Positions 9,016-17,438 of a stretch of DNA of 41,095 bases are shown piece after piece (position 1 is the stretch's first letter; every line of letters starts with the position of its first letter). Under the pieces are notes generated by a model. It was not told the DNA's origin. It did no database searches and saw only the letters and a program-made list of their open reading frames with translations. Source of the stretch: Methanotrichaceae archaeon. Lineage in GTDB: Archaea; Halobacteriota; Methanosarcinia; Methanotrichales; Methanotrichaceae. A program made the position numbers and the translations under genes. The stretch covers positions 1 through 41,095 of the forward strand of contig JAFGMR010000002.1 in assembly GCA_016927425.1 (NCBI GenBank), given 5' to 3'.

Positions 9016-10019
9016 CACATGTCCGAACAGACGAAGATATGCCTCGTGAGGCTTCTGTGAACCCTGTCTCGATGTGCTTCCAAAACGGAGAAGCCCGCCC
9101 CCTCTATCGGATCGGATATGGGTCGATCCGCAACAACGACCATCCTCCTTTCTTCCTCCAGGACGCGCCTCATCTCCACAAGGCTCTCCTCAAGCAATCG
9201 GTCCCTGGAAGAGGCTCGAATCACAGCCGACCTCCCATATGGGGTGTCGGATACAACGCTCTGGATGGATCCATCGGCCAGGGGAAGCCTCAAGGCGTCG
9301 CCGACGAGCAAGGCGCAGTCGAGGCCTGCCAGATTGGCTCTGGATCCACGCACGAGCTTCTCCTGGACGTCGAGGCCTACGCCCCTCATCCCTGCGAGAC
9401 AAGCCTCGACGAGGATGCCTCCTGTGCCGGCGAAAGGGTCGAGAAGCCTCTCCCCCTCCCTTGCCTGGGAGAGGTTGACGAGGGCGCGGGCCATGCGGGG
9501 CATGAGCACTCCCGGGTAGAAGAAGGGCTTCTTGTGGGGGCGGCGACCCTCGTAGCTGCTCCTGTCAATGGATGCAACGACCCTGCCAAGAACCACCCTA
9601 TCCCCTATGACGAGGCCCCGAAGCTCCATCTCCGGGCATGTCAGGTCGGCCTTGTAACCGCGTCCATGGAGGGCACGGCCGACCTCCTTCTCCACGTCCT
9701 GGCTGGAAAGATCGCCCTCCTTGATCTTTCGAGCGCGTATGCGATACCTGAGAGCCGGCAGGTCCACATCCCCCATTGCAGCGGAAACGGCAGACGGCAT
9801 TGCAGGGGAGATCGCAATCAGCTCCATCACCCTGTGGGTGAGGGCAAGCCGTCTGCCCAGATCCGGAAGGTCGGGGCGGTCGATCTCCATAATCAGGCAC
9901 TGATCGAGCCAGTCGACCTCCTTGTAGCCTTGCGAATGGATCTCCAGGAGGGCCAAAACCTCGCTTCGGGGGAGGGTTGGATGCTCCCCCGAGAGCTCGA
10001 ATGCGTAGAGGTGCCTCAT
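9015..10019 (-). CDS. tRNA (guanine(10)-N2)-methyltransferase, Trm11/TrmG10 type
   Basis: 334 residues. The N-terminal half (about residues 1-150) fits a THUMP-type tRNA-binding region; the C-terminal half is a Rossmann methyltransferase with the SAM-binding motif DPFAGTGGILVEACLAG (about residues 195-211) and a motif IV written SDTPYGRS. The archaeal family transfers methyl groups from SAM to the exocyclic N2 of G10 in tRNA. The usual motif IV is DPPY; here the second position is Thr, a variation worth noting but probably tolerated. The start lies two bases after the kinase stop, and ahcY is at the head of the same unit. AhcY removes the S-adenosylhomocysteine this enzyme makes, so the grouping is metabolically sensible. 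Confidence 0.85.
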   Translation of the reverse strand: MRHLYAFELSGEHPTLPRSEVLALLEIHSQGYKEVDWLDQCLIMEIDRPDLPDLGRRLALTHRVMELIAISPAMPSAVSAAMGDVDLPALRYRIRARKIKEGDLSSQDVEKEVGRALHGRGYKADLTCPEMELRGLVIGDRVVLGRVVASIDRSSYEGRRPHKKPFFYPGVLMPRMARALVNLSQAREGERLLDPFAGTGGILVEACLAGMRGVGLDVQEKLVRGSRANLAGLDCALLVGDALRLPLADGSIQSVVSDTPYGRSAVIRASSRDRLLEESLVEMRRVLEEERRMVVVADRPISDPIEGAGFSVLEAHRDRVHRSLTRHIFVCSDM

Positions 10020-10021
10020 CC

Positions 10022-11107
10022 CTAACGCATGTAGTTGTTCAGGTTCATGTAGTCGAACTCGTCATCGTTCAGGACGTTCTCCAGGAAGTTGAAGAGGGTT
10101 CGACGGACGTCGTCCGAGAGGAGAGGGTACCAGGTGGGGCTTGCGACCACCACCGCCCTGAAGGCGAAGAATGGGGCGATGACCTTCAAGAGGTCCTCGT
10201 CGCCGCTCTTCTCCAGATAGTTCTGGAAGAATAGCTCGAATAGGTCCTTCAGCCCTCCGGAGAGGTGCCGGCTCTTTTGAACCGAGTAGAAGATGTAGTT
10301 CATGGTCATCGCAGTGATGTCGTCTGCGGCCTCTCCCCACTCGCCACGGCTGCGATCAAGAACTGTGAACTTAGAGCCCTCGCCAAACATCACATTCCAG
10401 GGATGGAAGTCGCCATGTACCTGGCAGAGCCTGTCGGTCATGCCCCTCAGCTTCCAGCGCCACTCGACGCATCTCTTCTCGATCTCGCAGAGCTCGTCTG
10501 GGTCGAGAAATGCGGGGCTCTCGGGATAGTCGTCGAGAATTCCCATGATGCACTCGCCATGCCCTACTATATCCCTGATCTTGCGCTGCCAGAGCGAGGG
10601 ACAGTCCCTCTTGACCTTATGGATCTCCGCGAGGTAGCTGGAGAGGGCAACCACTCGCTTGAGATCGAGGTCAGAGACCCCTTCCTCCTTTATCCTCTCC
10701 AGATCGAAGAAGTACTCGCTGCCCTCAACGCGCTCCATCAGCAAGAAGTACTCCTGCGCCTCGCCACAGGAGACGAGCCTTCCCTCGCCGTTGAAGTAGC
10801 CCACATCGAGGGATCGCACATGCTCGGGGAGATTTCCAAAGGCCGAGTGCTGCCAGATCAGCACCTGGGCTCGGTCGGAGAAGTGATCGTGGCCGAAGCC
10901 GTACTGCACCCTCATCGTGGAGAGGACGGCGGAGCCTTGGTCATCGCCTAGCCGATACTCCAGGAGGAGCGGGCTTCCATATCCAAAGCCCTTTACGTCC
11001 CCCGTTGTGGGTATGGTCTCTCCCATTCGCCGCATGCTGATGAGCTCGAGGTCCTCTCCATAGAGGCTTTGCAGGTAATCCTCGACCCTCTCCTTCTTCA
11101 GGTCCAT
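10022..11107 (-). CDS. APH/choline-kinase-family small-molecule kinase
   Basis: 361 residues. The ATG at 11107 has GAGGTG five bases upstream, nine bases after the ahcY stop. The catalytic loop is VHGDFHPWNVM (about residues 235-245, the HxDxxxxN pattern), followed by a metal-binding aspartate in VLDRSRGEWGEAADD. This places it in the aminoglycoside phosphotransferase/choline kinase superfamily, which phosphorylates small hydroxyl compounds with ATP. The substrate cannot be read from sequence. Its position between ahcY and trm11 suggests a role near SAM/SAH, homocysteine or nucleoside salvage, or an RNA-related substrate; antibiotic resistance is unlikely in this setting. Methylthioribose kinase belongs to the same superfamily but its characteristic motifs were not recognised here. 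Confidence 0.8.
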   Translation of the reverse strand: MDLKKERVEDYLQSLYGEDLELISMRRMGETIPTTGDVKGFGYGSPLLLEYRLGDDQGSAVLSTMRVQYGFGHDHFSDRAQVLIWQHSAFGNLPEHVRSLDVGYFNGEGRLVSCGEAQEYFLLMERVEGSEYFFDLERIKEEGVSDLDLKRVVALSSYLAEIHKVKRDCPSLWQRKIRDIVGHGECIMGILDDYPESPAFLDPDELCEIEKRCVEWRWKLRGMTDRLCQVHGDFHPWNVMFGEGSKFTVLDRSRGEWGEAADDITAMTMNYIFYSVQKSRHLSGGLKDLFELFFQNYLEKSGDEDLLKVIAPFFAFRAVVVASPTWYPLLSDDVRRTLFNFLENVLNDDEFDYMNLNNYMR

Positions 11108-11116
11108 GGGAGCACC

Positions 11117-12373
11117 TCAAGTCCCCATATGCCAGCTGTGGAGGTACTCATACTGTTCCGGCGTGAGCTTCTCGATCTCTATCCCCATCGCGTCGAGCTT
11201 CAGCGAGGCCACGCGGCGGTCGATCTCCACGGGCACGGAATAGACCGCTTTTTCGAGGCTTTTCCCATTCTCCGCTATGTAGCGAACCGATAGCGCCTGG
11301 TTCGCAAAGGACATGTCCATGACCTCTGGGGGGTGGCCGTATGCCGCGGCGAGGTTGATCAGCCTGCCCTCGGCGAGAAGGTAGAGCCTCCTTCCATCCT
11401 CCATCATGTATTCCACAACGTTCTCCTGGATCTCCGTCTTGGATGTCGCAAGCGCTTCCAATGCAGGGATGTCGATCTCCACGTTGAAGTGGCCGCTGTT
11501 TGCAAGGAGCGCCTGATCCTTCATCAGCCTGAAGTGCTCCTCCCGGAGGACCGAGATGTCGCCGGTGAGGGTGACGAAGAGGTCGCCGAGCGGCGCTGCG
11601 ATGCTCATGGGCATCACGCGATATCCGTCCATGGCAGCCTCGAGAGCCTTTCGCGGCTCGACCTCGACTACGATGACGTTTGCACCAAGCCCCCTCGCGC
11701 GGGAGGCAAGTCCTCTTCCGCACCAGCCGTATCCTCCGACGACCACGGTCTTTCCTGCGAAGAGGAAGTTAGTGGCGTTGAGGATTCCGTGAAGCGTGGA
11801 CTGGCCTGTGCCGTAGCGGTTGTCGAACATCATCTTCGTCTCGGCGTCGTTTACGGCGATCACGGGATACATCAATGCCCCGTCGTCAGCCATTGCGCGC
11901 AGCCGAAGGACGCCGGTCGTCGTCTCCTCGCATCCGCCAAGGATCTCCCCCAAGAGGTGCCTGTGTTCCTTGTGGATCATGGCGATCGTATCTGCGCCGT
12001 CGTCAAGCGTCACGTTGGGCCGGAGATCCAGGGCCTTTGTTATGCAGTCGTAGTACTCCGTCTCGTTCTGGCCGCGGAAGGCATAGACGTGAAGCCCCCG
12101 GGCAGCGAGGGCAGCTGCGACGTCGTCCTGTGTGCTGAGCGGATTGGAGCCGGTGATTGCGATCTCCGCTCCCCCCTCCTGCAGCGTTAAGATGAGGTTT
12201 GCCGTCTCCACCGTTACATGGAGGCAGGCGACCACCCTCACCCCTTCTAGCGGCCTCTCGCTTGCAAACTCCTCCTTGATGCTCTGGAGGACGGGCATGT
12301 GCCGCCGGGCCCACTCGATCCTTCGCTCACCGATCTCGGCCAGCTTCATATCCTTTACTACGCTATCCTGCAT
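11117..12373 (-). CDS. ahcY: adenosylhomocysteinase
   Basis: 418 residues, the usual length for archaeal enzymes. It hydrolyses S-adenosylhomocysteine to adenosine and homocysteine using tightly bound NAD, and so relieves product inhibition of methyltransferases. Diagnostic segments are [27 protein letters not shown], the NAD-binding [11 protein letters not shown] near residues 209-220 and [10 protein letters not shown]. The C-terminus is the short archaeal type (EQYEYLHSW). In some methanogens the homologue prefers S-inosylhomocysteine; sequence alone does not decide. GGTGAT lies four bases before the ATG and a TATA-like element lies about 50 bases upstream. It heads a unit with the APH-like kinase and trm11. 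Confidence 0.96.
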   Translation of the reverse strand: MQDSVVKDMKLAEIGERRIEWARRHMPVLQSIKEEFASERPLEGVRVVACLHVTVETANLILTLQEGGAEIAITGSNPLSTQDDVAAALAARGLHVYAFRGQNETEYYDCITKALDLRPNVTLDDGADTIAMIHKEHRHLLGEILGGCEETTTGVLRLRAMADDGALMYPVIAVNDAETKMMFDNRYGTGQSTLHGILNATNFLFAGKTVVVGGYGWCGRGLASRARGLGANVIVVEVEPRKALEAAMDGYRVMPMSIAAPLGDLFVTLTGDISVLREEHFRLMKDQALLANSGHFNVEIDIPALEALATSKTEIQENVVEYMMEDGRRLYLLAEGRLINLAAAYGHPPEVMDMSFANQALSVRYIAENGKSLEKAVYSVPVEIDRRVASLKLDAMGIEIEKLTPEQYEYLHSWHMGT

Positions 12374-12418
12374 AATATCACCTGAAGAGATCCTTAATTT
12401 CGAAGACCGTGCAGCAGC

Positions 12419-12429
12419 TACTTAAAACC
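12419..12429 (-). promoter_or_regulatory. probable TATA box of the ahcY unit
   Basis: On the minus strand the sequence reads GGTTTTAAGTA, about 46-56 bases before the ahcY ATG, leaving a leader of about 25 bases that contains the ribosome-binding site. The divergent gene at 12565 has a weaker CTTTAAG at 12498-12504. Confidence 0.4.
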
Positions 12430-12564
12430 GACCGGTGATCGAATGCCCTGTGTTCTATCTGGTAGACACGCGAATTATTTTTTGATCCAGCAGCCACCTT
12501 TAAGCCGATCTTTGGCCGAAGCGACCACTAGATCTATCTAGCCCTGCCAAGGAGAACCCATTCT

Positions 12565-13302
12565 ATGAGCCTCTCCGCAACCCTCCTTGGGACCGGCGTC
12601 GGTATTCCTCAGATCGGCCGCTCCCAGTCGAGCCTCCTTATCGAAGGAGATAGCCGTCTTCTCTTCGACTGCGGCGCAGGGACGCTGAACCGCCTCTCCG
12701 AAGCAGGGAAGTCCCCTCTCGATATAAACACCGTATTCCTGAGCCATCTCCATCTGGATCACGTCTCCGACCTGCTCGCGCTTGCCAAGGCCCGCTATCT
12801 CATGGGGACGAGCTGGCTCTCCCTTTACGGGCCAAAGGGCTCGGCCTCCTGGCTGAAAGCCCTACAGGCGATCTATCCATACCTCGCGGAGATGGTGATC
12901 TCGGTCCATGAGCTAGAAGCGGGAGATCACCTGGATCTGGGGGCTTACAGCATCAAGACGGCCCGGGCTGTGCATAGCGTTCCAGCGCTTGCATATGCGG
13001 TCTCAACGGAGTCCCGGTCAATCGTCTACTCGGGCGACACCGAGCCGTGCCCCGAGGTCGCAGAGCTTGCCAGAGGGGCGGACCTTCTTATCCACGAGTG
13101 CTCGTTTCCGGAAGGAGTGCAAGTCACAAACCACACCACGCCCCGGAGGCTCGGAGAGATGGTAAAGGAGGTCGACCGAATAGTCCTGACCCACCTCTAT
13201 CCCCAGGCAAAAGGAAGAGAGGCTGAGATGGCAAGGCTCGTCGCAGACCTCTCGAAAACGCGAACGGAGGTTGGGCGCGACCTGATGAGGGTAGTGGTCT
13301 GA
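12565..13302 (+). CDS. MBL-fold metal-dependent hydrolase (RNase Z/ElaC-like)
   Basis: 245 residues, cytoplasmic. The zinc-binding signature SHLHLDHVSD (HxHxDH) is at about residues 59-68, preceded by LFDCGAGTLNRL. The other metal ligands appear in YSGDTEPCPEVAELA (about residue 152), HECSFPE and the final LTHLYP. This is the COG1234-type branch that includes RNase Z, arylsulfatase and phosphodiesterase-like proteins. It is shorter than typical archaeal RNase Z (around 300 residues), so tRNA 3' processing should not be assumed. It is divergent from ahcY and convergent with the TetR gene. GGAG lies shortly upstream of the ATG. Confidence 0.85.
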   Translation: MSLSATLLGTGVGIPQIGRSQSSLLIEGDSRLLFDCGAGTLNRLSEAGKSPLDINTVFLSHLHLDHVSDLLALAKARYLMGTSWLSLYGPKGSASWLKALQAIYPYLAEMVISVHELEAGDHLDLGAYSIKTARAVHSVPALAYAVSTESRSIVYSGDTEPCPEVAELARGADLLIHECSFPEGVQVTNHTTPRRLGEMVKEVDRIVLTHLYPQAKGREAEMARLVADLSKTRTEVGRDLMRVVV

Positions 13303-13337
13303 ATATTTCGCAAAGCTCGCGCCTCGCGCCCCGGCGA

Positions 13338-13949
13338 TCACAGGTGGAGCGAGAAGCTTCCTTCATCGATTCTAAACAATCTCACGAGGATCTGCTCCAT
13401 GGCAAGGCAGAGCCTCCGGCTTCGAGCCGACTCGCTGTCCATGCCGGGCTGGTGGAATAGGTAGACGACTGAAGCTAGCAGGAACTCGACCATCTCCTGG
13501 GGATGAACCGCGTTCATCCTCCGCTCAGCGATTCCCTCCTCGACGACGCCGACGATCAGGGGGGCGAGCCTTGCGACGGTGCGGCGCTCCATCTTCTCAT
13601 GCATCACAGCATTGCTCTCCTCGTGGATATGCTCCATCAGCTCCCTTTTCCCTACGGAGAGTCGAAGGATTGCGTTAATTATCCGGTTGAGCTTTGATAC
13701 CGGGTCAGTTTCAGCGGATATGATCTCCTCGATCTCCATCTCCAGCTCGTCGAGGTTCTTCTCGACGACGGCCTCGAGCATCGCCGCCTTGGAGCGGAAG
13801 TAATAGTAGAAGGTTCCCTGGGCGACATCGACCTCTCGGACGATATCGCTTACCGCCGTATTCTCGTAACCACGCTCAAGGAAGAGCCGCTCGGCTACAT
13901 CTATCAGCTCTCGGCACCTCTCTCCCGGATCTTTGCTTACGCGACCCAT
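13338..13949 (-). CDS. TetR/AcrR-family transcriptional regulator
   Basis: 203 residues. The N-terminal HTH covers about residues 8-55, with the typical AERLFLERGYENTAVSDI and GTFYYYFRSKAAMLEAV signature of TetR proteins. The C-terminal ligand-binding part is all-helical and divergent, as usual, so the ligand is not predictable. An imperfect palindrome sits between its TATA-like element and its ATG, pointing to autoregulation. No drug or lipid exporter is next to it; the nearest upstream gene on the same strand encodes a GyrI-like ligand-binding protein, which might share ligands. The stop faces the MBL gene. Confidence 0.92.
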   Translation of the reverse strand: MGRVSKDPGERCRELIDVAERLFLERGYENTAVSDIVREVDVAQGTFYYYFRSKAAMLEAVVEKNLDELEMEIEEIISAETDPVSKLNRIINAILRLSVGKRELMEHIHEESNAVMHEKMERRTVARLAPLIVGVVEEGIAERRMNAVHPQEMVEFLLASVVYLFHQPGMDSESARSRRLCLAMEQILVRLFRIDEGSFSLHL

Positions 13950-13962
13950 AGCTCTACCGTAT

Positions 13963-13980
13963 CGACTGACTTATCGGTCG
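13963..13980. promoter_or_regulatory. probable TetR self-operator
   Basis: CGACTGACTTATCGGTCG is an imperfect inverted repeat (CGACTGA / TCGGTCG, 12 of 18 positions symmetric). Its centre lies about 22 bases before the regulator ATG and downstream of a TATA-like TTTTTAA (minus strand, about 13991-13998), so a bound repressor would cover the predicted start of transcription. TetR proteins commonly bind such palindromes and repress their own genes; binding here is inference. Confidence 0.45.
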
Positions 13981-14031
13981 CAGTCCTCGGTTAAAAAGGC
14001 TCCCGCGAAAGATCCGGCCTTTCTCCGCGGG

Positions 14032-14502
14032 TCATCCAATCGGCGCGAAGATCTCCGTCTCGATCTCCTCTGGGGGGACCTCCCTTGGATCGTTGAGGTA
14101 TATCTCCCTCGTAGGCCCGATTATGCTCTTGTTGTTCTCCTTCAGCCAGGCAAAGAACCTCTCATATGTCGGGCCGCAATCCTGATATGGTCCCTTGTGC
14201 ACGACGCGAGCCATCTCCCCTCCGGGAAGGCGATAGCATTTGAACTCGCCGCTTGCCTCCACCTCCTTTCCAACCGGCACCACAACCTCTATATCGGCGC
14301 ATCTATCCCTGTCGGCCGCCTCTGCCTCGCCAACTGTCGTCTCATGGCAGATGAACGTGGGCCGCCCTTTTATGGGGGCCCTCTTATTTGCGGCGTACTG
14401 GAAGAGCTGGGGTATCATCTGTGCGATCTCCTCATAGGCGCCCTTCCGACGCAGCGCCAGGACGAGCTGGGGCTCCAAATTCACGATGGTTATCTCCTCC
14501 AT
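14032..14502 (-). CDS. GyrI-like / AraC effector-binding domain protein
   Basis: 156 residues. The start at 14502 is set by a strong ribosome-binding site GGAGGTG seven bases upstream; the frame stays open farther 5' but without a site. The fold signature of the SOUL/GyrI-like family is visible: an opening EEITIVNLEP strand, a VARRKGAYEEIAQMIPQLF-like helix, an internal second repeat with GGEMARVVHKGPYQDCGPTY, and the conserved EIYLNDP end. The family binds small aromatic or cationic compounds and, as a stand-alone domain, may act as a ligand sensor, a drug-sequestering protein or a regulator's partner. No DNA-binding domain is present. It is divergent from the TPR gene. Confidence 0.82.
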   Translation of the reverse strand: MEEITIVNLEPQLVLALRRKGAYEEIAQMIPQLFQYAANKRAPIKGRPTFICHETTVGEAEAADRDRCADIEVVVPVGKEVEASGEFKCYRLPGGEMARVVHKGPYQDCGPTYERFFAWLKENNKSIIGPTREIYLNDPREVPPEEIETEIFAPIG

Positions 14503-14682
14503 CTGTTTACACCTCCAAAACCCTGCATCTACTCGGGAGGCGAGGGGCAAAATAGGTTTTGGCCAGGGCATGCGTCTGCCGATCTCGGCGGGATGGCGTC
14601 TCATCTGCAATCCACGAAGTCGGACAGCCTCATCTGGCGTCCGGCCCCCGCCGTTTGGCGGGCGGGCATAGGCTTATGCTGG

Positions 14683-17091
14683 ATGCAGTCCAATGATGGC
14701 ATGATGTATCCGGCTGCGATAGCCCTTCTGCAGGCGAGGCTCTCGGCCATCGGAGCAGGGGCGCTGGATGCTGCAAGCGGCATCTGGCAGCCCTTGGATG
14801 CCTGCAGCTACATCGCCGAGGCCCTGTTCTGGCTATGGATCGAGGCTATGCGGGCCCTTGTCAGAATCGGGGCTGTATCCTACGTCCTTGAGGCGCTTGC
14901 TGGACTGATGCTGACCATCTTGAAGGTCATCCTATTGGGCCTTGCCCTCCTCTTCATATTCATGCTGCTGAGGAGGCTCTTCAGAAAGGATGATGGATTG
15001 CTGATACTCCCATTCCAGGTCGGGGGGGATCTTCCGGGCTACAGCGGGGCTGCCATCTCCGATCTTCTGGCCTTCCATCTTGAGCGAATAAAGGAGATCC
15101 ATAGGGCCGTAGGCAGCCAGCCCGACGGCGTCCCTAAGCGCCAGCAGATCGAGGCCAGGCCGGTCGAAGCCTCGGGAGAGGGCGGTGAGCCGAGGCTCAT
15201 GATGGCCATGGCCAGCTACGCCTTCGACCTTCCCAAGGCCGTGCTGAAGGGAGAGGCTCTCGAGTACAGGCTTGCCGATGGGGGAAGCCTGGGCCTGGCC
15301 GGCGTAACGTTGCCCTTGGGGCCACTACTGCTACTGCTGCGTGGATTGTGCCCCTGGGGCGATCGCGATACCCTTGAGGGAAGCCTGCAGAAGTATGGCT
15401 CCGGCGTTCGGCTTGTGGCCCAATTCAGGAGGGGCTCGGTAGATCGTCAGGCCCATCTCTTCAGCCGGGAGGCCATGGGCGAGAAAGAGCCCGAGAGCCT
15501 TGTGCCCCGCATGGTGGAGGAGATGGCCTATCAGTTGGCCCTTCTCCTGGCTCGGGGTTCCAAGAGCGAGGTTCGCCCTGAGCCAAAGGTGCCTAGATCA
15601 TGGAAAGCATTCCAGCACCAGACCGAGGCTCTGGAGAGGATCAACTGCTACTCCATCACCCAGAATCCCGCTGACCTTGACCAAGCCGCAAGCCGGGCCC
15701 TCCTTGCCAGGAGGGCGGAGCCTGGTTCCAGATACGCTGCGGACCTGATCGAGTTTCTGGCAGATGCCTATTTAGAGATAAACAGGTTCGATGAGGCTGA
15801 TCTACTCTATGGGGATATCTCTGAGATCAAGCCCGCAGAATCCGCATTTGGCTTGGGATTGGTCTATCTGCTTCAAGGAAGGAATGATCTGGCCTTAGAT
15901 GCTTTCGACTGTTCTATCGCTCTGAATCCCAATGTTGCAAGTTTCTGGTATGTTAAGGGCTTAGCCTTTGTTGCCTTAGGTCGTCGTGATGAGGCTCTTG
16001 CAGCCTACGAAGAGGCTATCCGACTGAATCCCGATGAGGCAAGTTTCTGGTATGTCAAGGGCTTAGCCTTAGTTGCCTTAGGCCGTCGTGATGAGGCTCT
16101 TGCAGCCTACGAAGAGGCTATCCGACTAATTCCCGATGATGCAAGTTTCTGGTATGTCAAGGGCTTAGCCTTTGTCGCCTTAGGCCGTCGTGATGAGGCT
16201 CTTGCAGCCTACGAAGAGGCTATCCGACTAATTCCCGATGATGCAAGTTTCTGGTACGTCAAGAGCATGGCCTTGCTCGCTTTAGGTCGTTGTGATGAGG
16301 CACTCACAGCCTCCGAAGAGGCAATCCGATTAAATCCCGATGCTGCAAGCTCCTGGTATATAAAGGGAAATGCTTTGGTCCCTATGAACCGCCATTATGA
16401 AGCCCTTGCAGCCTACGAAGAGGCAATCCGACTGAAGCCCAATGCTTCAAATTTCTGGTACGTCAAGGGCTTAGCCTTGCTTGTCTTAGGTCGTCGTGAT
16501 GAAGCCCTTGCAGCCTACGAAGAGGCTATCCGACTAAATCCAAATGACGCCGGCGACTGGTATGTCAAGGGCTTGGCCTTGGTCGCCTTGAGTCGTTATG
16601 AAGAGGCTCTCGCAGCCTACGATCGTGCAATCGAACTGAAGCCCGATTATGCATCAGCCTGGTCCAACAAGGGCGTTGTCCTTGGCAAGCTTGACCGTCC
16701 GGAAGAAGCCATCGAGGCCTACCGCAAGGCCCTCGAATTCCGGCCTGATGACGCAAATGCCCTCGGCAACCTCGCGGGCCTCCTCCTCTCCTTGGGCGAC
16801 GCCGCGGGCTTCGAGCCCCTGCGCCGCGCCCTTGCGCTATCTGAGAAGGACCCGGCCCTAAAGCCCCTCCGCCTGGAGTGCCTCTTCTACCTCTACGCCC
16901 ACACCCACGAAGCCCCGGAGCGGGAGAAAAGCTTGCAGGAGATCGAGGCGCTGCTAGCCGATGGGGTGCGGTCCCCCGGCTGGGATCTCTCGGCGAACGT
17001 GCGCCGGGCGAGGGGGGAGCATCCGGATCCCGAGCAGCTGGAGGAGCTTGCCCGTAGAATCGCAGGCGGGGAGGATTCCGGGCAGGGGTGA
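14683..17091 (+). CDS. membrane-anchored TPR-repeat protein
   Basis: 802 residues from the ATG at 14683; the ATGs at 14701 and 14704 are alternatives. The longer upstream frame overlaps the GyrI-like gene and is not believable. A membrane segment (LMLTILKVILLGLALLFIFML) lies at about residues 75-100. A region of unknown fold follows (about 105-330), and then some ten 34-residue tetratricopeptide repeats to about residue 720. The central repeats share FWYVKG and ALAAYEEAIRLNP and are nearly identical in DNA. A helical tail closes the protein. TPRs mediate protein-protein contacts; partners are unknown. Repeats use noticeably more A/T-ending codons than the flanks, suggesting recent amplification or a different origin. 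Confidence 0.85.
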   Translation: MQSNDGMMYPAAIALLQARLSAIGAGALDAASGIWQPLDACSYIAEALFWLWIEAMRALVRIGAVSYVLEALAGLMLTILKVILLGLALLFIFMLLRRLFRKDDGLLILPFQVGGDLPGYSGAAISDLLAFHLERIKEIHRAVGSQPDGVPKRQQIEARPVEASGEGGEPRLMMAMASYAFDLPKAVLKGEALEYRLADGGSLGLAGVTLPLGPLLLLLRGLCPWGDRDTLEGSLQKYGSGVRLVAQFRRGSVDRQAHLFSREAMGEKEPESLVPRMVEEMAYQLALLLARGSKSEVRPEPKVPRSWKAFQHQTEALERINCYSITQNPADLDQAASRALLARRAEPGSRYAADLIEFLADAYLEINRFDEADLLYGDISEIKPAESAFGLGLVYLLQGRNDLALDAFDCSIALNPNVASFWYVKGLAFVALGRRDEALAAYEEAIRLNPDEASFWYVKGLALVALGRRDEALAAYEEAIRLIPDDASFWYVKGLAFVALGRRDEALAAYEEAIRLIPDDASFWYVKSMALLALGRCDEALTASEEAIRLNPDAASSWYIKGNALVPMNRHYEALAAYEEAIRLKPNASNFWYVKGLALLVLGRRDEALAAYEEAIRLNPNDAGDWYVKGLALVALSRYEEALAAYDRAIELKPDYASAWSNKGVVLGKLDRPEEAIEAYRKALEFRPDDANALGNLAGLLLSLGDAAGFEPLRRALALSEKDPALKPLRLECLFYLYAHTHEAPEREKSLQEIEALLADGVRSPGWDLSANVRRARGEHPDPEQLEELARRIAGGEDSGQG
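15941..16656 (+). repeat. tandem 102-bp TPR-coding repeat
   Basis: Seven consecutive 102-base units start at 15941, 16043, 16145, 16247, 16349, 16451 and 16553, each encoding one 34-residue TPR. The units at 16043 and 16145 differ at two bases by eye, and that at 15941 differs from its neighbour at six; later units are more divergent. The in-frame period and TPR content explain the repeat; it is a candidate site for unequal recombination. Confidence 0.9.
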
Positions 17092-17143
17092 GGGAGCATC
17101 TGAGCCCTTACAGCTCCCCACGCCAGCGAGATCTGAGCGATCC

Positions 17144-17398
17144 CTAGAAAACGGCCTTCGGCTCCTTGGGGACTTCGATAGAGTGATCGCCGATCGGGGG
17201 TAATGCAAGCCCTAATCGAAGCCTTAATGCGATCCAGCCCTCGATCACGCCGGCAAGGTTTTCCCTGCACTCCTCCTGTGTCTTTCCCTGCGCCCAAACG
17301 CCTCTGAGCTCTGGAACCTCCCCATAGAAAGGCTCGGGATCGTCTATGATCTCATGGGATGCCCGATCCATGGCAGCGGCGATGTACTCGGCAAACAT
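17144..17398 (-). CDS. HicB-like antitoxin-family protein, without HicA
   Basis: 84 residues from the ATG at 17398; a longer frame upstream is low-complexity and out of character. The product fits the HicB-like fold: EYIAAAMDRASHEIIDD, then the core GEVPELRGVWAQGKTQEEC and ENLAGVIEGWIALRL. HicB proteins neutralise the HicA RNA toxin, normally encoded next to them. No HicA-like frame of about 60-80 residues with its double-stranded-RNA-binding signature is visible on either side, since the lipoprotein and TPR genes fill the space. It may be a solitary member, a partner of a distant HicA, or have another role. Many archaeal genomes carry several such solo genes. Confidence 0.8.
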   Translation of the reverse strand: MFAEYIAAAMDRASHEIIDDPEPFYGEVPELRGVWAQGKTQEECRENLAGVIEGWIALRLRLGLALPPIGDHSIEVPKEPKAVF

Positions 17399-17438
17399 AT
17401 CTGGGGTATATTGCGTGCTGGATCCTGGATGCTGCAGA

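Noticed and set aside
9039-10025. 328-codon plus-strand frame
   Set aside because: It is exactly antisense to the trm11-like gene, which has clear SAM motifs; no recognisable domain and no ribosome-binding site in the antisense frame.
10022-11107. Aminoglycoside-resistance gene
   Set aside because: Although the fold is that of APH enzymes, the operon with ahcY and trm11 and the archaeal host make a metabolic kinase far more likely.
11333-12190. 285-codon plus-strand frame
   Set aside because: Antisense to ahcY; long only because the G/C-rich codons of ahcY exclude stops on the other strand.
13933-14682. Upstream 250-codon extension of the TPR gene
   Set aside because: It runs antisense over the GyrI-like gene and the TetR start, and its translation has no sensible composition; the TPR product begins credibly at 14683.
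15941-16656. Regularly spaced DNA repeats as a possible CRISPR array
   Set aside because: The period is 102 bases without unique spacers, and each unit encodes one in-frame TPR of 34 residues.
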